Shown in pieces: positions 6,259-9,656 of a DNA stretch of 9,656 nucleotides (positions are counted from its first letter, which is position 1; the number at the start of each line of letters is the position of its first letter). Source of the stretch: an uncultured Collinsella sp. GTDB taxonomy: Bacteria > Actinomycetota > Coriobacteriia > Coriobacteriales > Coriobacteriaceae. The stretch lies in assembly GCA_902478765.1 (NCBI GenBank), contig CABSMN010000024.1:1-9656 (forward strand). Reading direction: 5' to 3'. The position numbers and the translations under genes were made by a program. The notes under the pieces are model-generated. The model saw only the letters and a program-made list of their open reading frames with translations. It did no database searches and had not been told where the DNA came from.

Positions 6259-6945
6259 ATGACCGTCGATCCTTTGATCCAGTCCCTGAAGGGTAAGCTC
6301 GTCGTGAGCGTTCAGGCGTATATGGGCGAGCCGCTTCGTACGCCCGAGACCATGGCTCAAATGTCTCGCGCTTGCGAACTCGGCGGCGCCGCCGCCATTC
6401 GCTGCCAGGGCCTTGCCGACATTGCCGCCATTAAGGGTCGCTGTGAGGTTCCTGTTATTGGCCTATGGAAGGATGGACACGAGGGCGTTTACATCACGCC
6501 GACGCTGCGTCACGCCCGCGCCTGCGTTGCTGCTGGTGCCGATATCGTGGCGATCGACGCCACCGATCGTCCGCGCCCCGATGGCAAGACGGTCGAGGAT
6601 ACCTTCCGTCCGCTGCACGAGGAGGGTGTGCTCCTGATGGCGGATTGTGCCACCATCGAGGACATTCGCCGTGCGGTTGATATGGGCTTCGACCTGGTAT
6701 CTACCACGCTCTCTCACGGTGTCGCCGCCATCGACTGCACCATGGCCGATGGCCCCGACCTGCCGCTCCTGCGTCAGGCGACCGAGGAATTCCCCGGCCT
6801 TCCCATCATTTGCGAGGGTCGCGTGCATACGCCCGAGGAGGCTCGCGCCGCGATCGATGCTGGCGCCTGGGCCGTTGTCGTCGGCACCGCCATCACGCAC
6901 CCCACGAGTATTACAAGTTGGTTCAAGGCTGCGCTTGAGGCGTAA
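6259..6945 (+). CDS. nanE: Putative N-acetylmannosamine-6-phosphate 2-epimerase
   Basis: TIM-barrel NanE-family epimerase, 228 aa (normal length), converting ManNAc-6-P to GlcNAc-6-P in the cytosol so that sialic acid carbon enters amino sugar catabolism. Visible: SVQAYMGEPLR (17-27), AAAIRCQG (44-51), GLWKDG (68-73) with probable catalytic Lys71, ITPT (79-82), ADIVAIDATDRPRP (94-107), MADCAT (127-132), STTLSHG (148-154), CEGRVHTPEEA (185-195) with probable catalytic Glu186, and AVVVGTAITHP (205-215) for phosphate binding. The ATG at 6259 with AGAAAGG (6241-6247) is preferred; the in-frame GTG at 6220 lies inside the hairpin arm upstream. It is the last nan gene; a terminator-like hairpin follows about 50 bases after the stop. 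Confidence 0.93.
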   Translation: MTVDPLIQSLKGKLVVSVQAYMGEPLRTPETMAQMSRACELGGAAAIRCQGLADIAAIKGRCEVPVIGLWKDGHEGVYITPTLRHARACVAAGADIVAIDATDRPRPDGKTVEDTFRPLHEEGVLLMADCATIEDIRRAVDMGFDLVSTTLSHGVAAIDCTMADGPDLPLLRQATEEFPGLPIICEGRVHTPEEARAAIDAGAWAVVVGTAITHPTSITSWFKAALEA

Positions 6946-6972
6946 GACAGGCCTCGTATCCGCTCGGGGCGG

Positions 6973-6978
6973 TATACT
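6973..6978 (+). promoter_or_regulatory. Possible -10 box for rapZ-whiA
   Basis: TATACT lies 28 bases after the nanE stop in otherwise GC-rich sequence. I see no good -35 hexamer at 16-18 bases spacing, so this is weak. Transcripts from here would run through the terminator-like hairpin at 6997-7033 before reaching rapZ. Confidence 0.3.
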
Positions 6979-6996
6979 CAATAAAGGCAATTGACC

Positions 6997-7033
6997 GCGC
7001 GGGATCCGGGTTGCTGGGTCCCGCGCTTGTTTT
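6997..7033 (+). terminator. Terminator-like hairpin between nanE and rapZ
   Basis: GCGCGGGA (6997-7004) pairs perfectly with 7019-7026, then one G-U pair and two more pairs (7005-7007 with 7016-7018) close an 8-base loop. TTGTTTT (7027-7033) follows directly. This is the best intrinsic terminator candidate in the window. It ends the nan cluster or acts as an attenuator for rapZ, whose ribosome site starts 2 bases later. Confidence 0.65.
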
Positions 7034-7034
7034 C

Positions 7035-7040
7035 GGGAGG
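7035..7040 (+). promoter_or_regulatory. rapZ: Ribosome binding site for rapZ
   Basis: GGGAGG lies 6 bases before ATG 7047 and supports that start. A second AAAGGGAG (7052-7059) precedes ATG 7065 by 5 bases, so a start six codons later is also possible. Confidence 0.6.
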
Positions 7041-7046
7041 CAGCAC

Positions 7047-7967
7047 ATGCAAAAGGGAGATGCCATGGATGCGGCGGAGCGCTCGGAGCGCATCCCCGAT
7101 ATCGTCATCATCACCGGAATGTCCGGATCGGGCCGCACGCAGGCCATGCACGTGTTCGAGGACATGGGCTATTTTTGCATCGATAACCTGCCTCCGCGTC
7201 TGATCGCCCAGCTTGCCGAGCTCGTCGGCATTAATACGGGCGTGGGCAGGCATCTCGCCGTCACCTGCGATTTGCGTAGCCAGGGCTTGTTCGATGAGCT
7301 GCTCGATGCGGTCGCCGCGCTCGAAGAGCGTGAGATGAGCTGCGACATCGTGTTCCTGGAGGCTTCTGACGAGGTACTGATTCGTCGCTACAGCGAAAAT
7401 CGCCGCCGTCATCCCATTGCCAAGCCGGGGGAGACTACGGCCGATGCGATTCAGCGCGAGCGCCTGCAGCTGCAGGGTGTGCGCGATCGAGCCGATATGA
7501 TTATCGACACGAGCCGCCTACGCACCTCTGCGCTGCGCAACAAATTGCGCATGGCGTTCTCCGAGTTGTCCGACCAGCAGCTCATGGACGTTCACGTGTT
7601 CTCGTTTGGCTTTAAGCACGGTATGCCCGTCGAGGCGGACATTATGATTGACGTTCGCTTCCTGCCCAATCCGTTCTACGATCCCGAGATGCGCACCATG
7701 ACCGGTCTCGATAAGAAAGTCTCCGACTTTGTTCTGGACCATCCCAAGACGCAGGAGTTCTGGAAGGCCTGGACGCAGCTGCTCGATACGGTCATGCCCG
7801 GTTATATCGCAGAGGGCAAGCCGCAGCTTTCTATTGCCATCGGTTGCACGGGCGGTCAGCACCGCAGCGTTGCCATCGCCGAGGCCACGGCGCGTTATTT
7901 GGAAGGCGCCCAGTATCACGTGAGCATTTCCCATCGCGACTTGTCGCGCGCCAACACGAAAGCATAG
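7047..7967 (+). CDS. rapZ: RapZ/YvcJ-family nucleotide-binding protein
   Basis: RapZ (YvcJ) family P-loop protein, 306 aa from ATG 7047 (300 aa from the alternative ATG 7065). In E. coli RapZ binds GlcN-6-P and targets small RNA GlmZ for RNase E decay; in Gram-positives the YvcJ role is less clear. Visible: N-terminal ITGMSGSGRT (22-31), a Walker A in which the usual Lys is Arg30; FEDMGYFCIDNLPPRLI (37-53); VTCDLRS (72-78); central FSFGFKHGMPVEADIMIDVR (185-204) and FLPNPFYDPEMRTMTG (205-220); C-terminal GCTGGQHRSV (266-275) and SHRDL (295-299), the region that binds the amino sugar phosphate in E. coli RapZ. The family call is very secure. The next gene, whiA, begins 6 bases after the stop, so they are co-transcribed. 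Arg in the P-loop is, as I recall, common in actinobacterial members. Confidence 0.95.
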   Translation: MQKGDAMDAAERSERIPDIVIITGMSGSGRTQAMHVFEDMGYFCIDNLPPRLIAQLAELVGINTGVGRHLAVTCDLRSQGLFDELLDAVAALEEREMSCDIVFLEASDEVLIRRYSENRRRHPIAKPGETTADAIQRERLQLQGVRDRADMIIDTSRLRTSALRNKLRMAFSELSDQQLMDVHVFSFGFKHGMPVEADIMIDVRFLPNPFYDPEMRTMTGLDKKVSDFVLDHPKTQEFWKAWTQLLDTVMPGYIAEGKPQLSIAIGCTGGQHRSVAIAEATARYLEGAQYHVSISHRDLSRANTKA

Positions 7968-7973
7968 GCCTGC

Positions 7974-8903
7974 ATGTCGTTTACCGCCGAGGTGCGTGAC
8001 GAGCTTGCGCGCTGCGAACCCGAATGTGAATACTGCGATTTGTCGACGCTTGCCGCCCTGACGCGTGTGAGCGGTACGCTTTCGTTGGCCGGCTCCGGGC
8101 GGTATCGTTTGACGGTCGCGACCGAGACGGGAGCCGTCGCGCGCACGATGATCACGCTGACGCATCGCATTCTTAAGCTCAAAACGGAATTCACCGTTCG
8201 TAAATCGGTCTTGCATAAGGTCCGTAACTATCTCATTACCCTGCCCGATCAACCCGACCTGGACAAGGCTCTGGTGCTGCTGGGCATTCTAGACCGCAGG
8301 GGAGGGCTCGTTGCTGGTGTTCCCCGACACATCGTTGCCCGTCCCTGCTGCAGGCTTGCCTACATCCGCGGCGCGCTCATCGCGGGCGGCTTCGTGGCCG
8401 ATCCACGCGGCGATTTTCATTTGGAGATCGCGGTGCAGGGCGAGCAATATGCTAAGGGGCTTTGCGACCTGTTGGGGCAGATTGGGGTCCATGCTCGTGT
8501 TAATGCACGGCGGGGGTCATATGCCGTGTACATTAAGAGCGCCGAGGAAATCGAGCATCTATTAAAGCTGATTGGTGCCAAGCGCAGCGTTGCCGAGATT
8601 GAGGAGGCGCGCGCGGTCAAGTTGGTTAAGAACGATGTGAACCGTCGCGTGAACGCCGAGCTCGCCAACCAGACCAGAAGCGCCGGTGCTGCCCAACATC
8701 AGCTTGCGCTTATCGATGAGCTCGAGCAGCGCGGCCTTCGCGATGCGCTTCCGGATGCCTTGGCGGTCTTTTGCGACCTGCGCGAGCGCTATCCCGATCT
8801 GTCGCTGCGTGATTTAGGGGAGATGGCTGACCCTCCCTTGTCGAAGTCGGCCCTCTACCATCGAGTTTTGAGGCTTGAAAAGCTCATTGAAGCAAACCGG
8901 TAG
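7974..8903 (+). CDS. whiA: WhiA sporulation/cell-division regulator family protein
   Basis: WhiA-family DNA-binding protein, 309 aa (usual length). It has an N-terminal WhiA domain (MSFTAEVRDELAR, residues 1-13), a LAGLIDADG homing-endonuclease-like domain with RLAYIRGALIAGGFVADPRGDFHLEI (about 127-152), conserved RRVNAELANQTRSAGAA (224-240), and a C-terminal helix-turn-helix with LSLRDLGEMADPPLSKSALYHR (about 277-298). In Streptomyces WhiA acts with WhiB in sporulation; in non-sporulating relatives it is linked to cell division and chromosome segregation. No good ribosome site is visible before ATG 7974 (AGG overlaps the rapZ stop), suggesting translational coupling to rapZ. In many Gram-positives yvcK lies between these two genes; here it does not. 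Confidence 0.95.
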   Translation: MSFTAEVRDELARCEPECEYCDLSTLAALTRVSGTLSLAGSGRYRLTVATETGAVARTMITLTHRILKLKTEFTVRKSVLHKVRNYLITLPDQPDLDKALVLLGILDRRGGLVAGVPRHIVARPCCRLAYIRGALIAGGFVADPRGDFHLEIAVQGEQYAKGLCDLLGQIGVHARVNARRGSYAVYIKSAEEIEHLLKLIGAKRSVAEIEEARAVKLVKNDVNRRVNAELANQTRSAGAAQHQLALIDELEQRGLRDALPDALAVFCDLRERYPDLSLRDLGEMADPPLSKSALYHRVLRLEKLIEANR

Positions 8904-8948
8904 TTTAAAGTATCGACTTATATACGGATTTAGCTGCTATTTTATTCT

Positions 8949-8962
8949 TTAAAACGTTTTAA
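8949..8962. promoter_or_regulatory. Perfect 14-bp palindrome, LacI-family operator type
   Basis: TTAAAACGTTTTAA is a perfect palindrome with a central CG, the form bound by many LacI/GalR-family regulators, including CcpA-like ones. It lies in the AT-rich whiA-gap interval, 134 bases before the gap start codon. It is a candidate operator for gap; the binding protein is unknown. Confidence 0.5.
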
Positions 8963-8995
8963 CGTAAATTTGATTTTCAATTTCGACTATTCTCG

Positions 8996-9024
8996 TGAAA
9001 TTCAAGTCAAAAAAAAGGTATATT
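8996..9024 (+). promoter_or_regulatory. Probable gap promoter
   Basis: TATATT (9019-9024) is a good -10 box, preceded by a run of eight A. The best -35 at 17-base spacing is TGAAAT (8996-9001), which is weak. The interval 8904-9024 is markedly AT-rich against a GC-rich window, as expected for a strong promoter region. This would give a leader of roughly 65 bases before ATG 9097. Confidence 0.45.
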
Positions 9025-9096
9025 AGGCGAGTGGTTAGTTTGTGGGCCTCAACGGCGGGCGCTGTAGCTTGCGGGGGCCTTACGAAAGGAGACACA

Positions 9097-9620
9097 ATGG
9101 CAGTAAAGGTTGCTATTAACGGCTTCGGTCGCATCGGTCGTCTGGCTTTCCGTCAGATGTTCGGTCATGAGGGCTCCGAGATCGTCGCTATCAACGACCT
9201 CACCTCTCCCGATATGCTCGCTTACCTGCTGAAGTACGACTCCACGCAGGGCAACTACGCTCGCGATCACGAGGTCGTTGCTGGCGAGGATTCCATCACC
9301 GTTGACGGCAAGGAGATCAAGATCTACAAGGAGGCCGACGCCAACAACCTGCCTTGGGGCGACCTCGACGTCGACGTCGTTCTCGAGTGCACCGGCTTCT
9401 ACACCAGCAAGGCTAAGGCTCAGGCCCACATCAACGCTGGCGCCAAGAAGGTCGTCATCTCCGCTCCGGCCGGCAGCGATCTGCCCACCATCGTGTACAA
9501 CGTCAACCACGAGACGCTGACCGCTGAGGACAACATCATCTCCGCTGCTTCCTGCACCACCAACTGCCTCGCCCCGATGGCCAAGGGTCTGAACGACTTC
9601 GCTCCCATCGTGTCCGGCAT
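9097..9620 (+). CDS. gap: Glyceraldehyde-3-phosphate dehydrogenase, 3' truncated by contig end
   Basis: The N-terminal 174 complete codons of about 335 of type I GAPDH, the glycolytic enzyme oxidising glyceraldehyde-3-phosphate to 1,3-bisphosphoglycerate with NAD. Visible: NAD-binding INGFGRIGR (7-15); NDL (33-35), whose Asp favours NAD over [13 protein letters not shown] (44-52); [10 protein letters not shown] (96-105); and active-site SCTTNCLAP (152-160) with nucleophile Cys153. ATG 9097 has AAAGGAG (9085-9091) 5 bases upstream. Codon bias is strong, as for a highly expressed gene. From 9621 the frame runs into adapter and reads [11 protein letters not shown], which is not part of the protein. 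Confidence 0.97.
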
Positions 9621-9656
9621 CTGTCTCTTATACACATCTGACGCTGCCGACGAAGC
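9621..9656 (-). other. Nextera i5-side adapter, reverse complement (sequencing artefact)
   Basis: 9621-9639 is the reverse complement of the Tn5 mosaic end and 9640-9653 that of the Read 1 adapter. The last three bases (AGC) match the reverse complement of the last three index bases at 11-13. The 36 bases are an exact inverted copy of 11-46. Not genomic. Confidence 0.97.

Noticed and set aside
7011..7046. TTG 7011 as rapZ start
   Set aside because: It lies in the loop of the terminator hairpin and has no ribosome site.
1..9656. Terminal inverted repeats of a transposon (36-base exact inverted copies at the ends)
   Set aside because: They are Tn5 mosaic ends plus Illumina adapter from library preparation; no transposase gene is present.
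1..9656. CRISPR array, tRNA, rRNA, prophage or toxin-antitoxin genes
   Set aside because: None seen: no regularly spaced repeats, no tRNA-like cloverleaf in the intergenic stretches, and all large frames are assigned.

Overview
The window looks like one complete assembled contig from a high-GC actinobacterium. Protein content (WhiA, a RapZ with an arginine P-loop, a permease-ATPase fusion, oligopeptide-type ABC genes next to nan genes) and codon style suggest a gut Coriobacteriia member, most like Collinsella. That placement is inference from the reading, not from a search. All nine genes are on the + strand. Both ends carry Nextera transposase adapter (1-46 and 9621-9656), so genomic DNA spans only 47-9620, and both end genes are cut by the contig boundary rather than by biology.

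Region 1 (48-2090) holds the import ATPases of a peptide/oligopeptide-type ABC transporter. The first is the C-terminal part of a permease-ATPase fusion; the second is a short partner ATPase whose start codon directly follows the first stop codon. A hairpin without a U-tract (2107-2134) follows.

Region 2 (2171-6945) is a sialic acid utilisation cluster. It contains an AXE1-family acetyl esterase with an intact Ser-Asp-His triad, an overlapping degenerate paralogue that lacks the serine nucleophile, a DapA/NanA-family aldolase (N-acetylneuraminate lyase), a ROK-family kinase (N-acetylmannosamine kinase) and NanE (ManNAc-6-P 2-epimerase). Together they could import, de-O-acetylate, cleave, phosphorylate and epimerise sialic acid to GlcNAc-6-P. 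No sialidase, substrate-binding protein, nagA/nagB or dedicated regulator is visible here; some may lie beyond the left edge. Two long inverted repeats bracket the kinase: 4988-5075 before it and 6136-6233 after it.

Region 3 (6946-8903) begins with a GC-rich hairpin plus T-rich tract resembling an intrinsic terminator, then rapZ and whiA spaced by 6 bases. The yvcK gene that often sits between them is absent.

Region 4 (8904-9620) is an AT-rich regulatory stretch with a perfect 14-bp palindrome of LacI-family operator type and a probable -10 box, then the 5' half of gap (glyceraldehyde-3-phosphate dehydrogenase), cut by the right adapter.

The most interesting signals are the active/inactive esterase pair in a sialic acid locus, the 98-nt structured element before nanE, the loss of the cysteine motif from both transporter ATPases, and the adjacency of a GlcNAc-6-P-producing pathway to rapZ, whose E. 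coli homologue senses GlcN-6-P.
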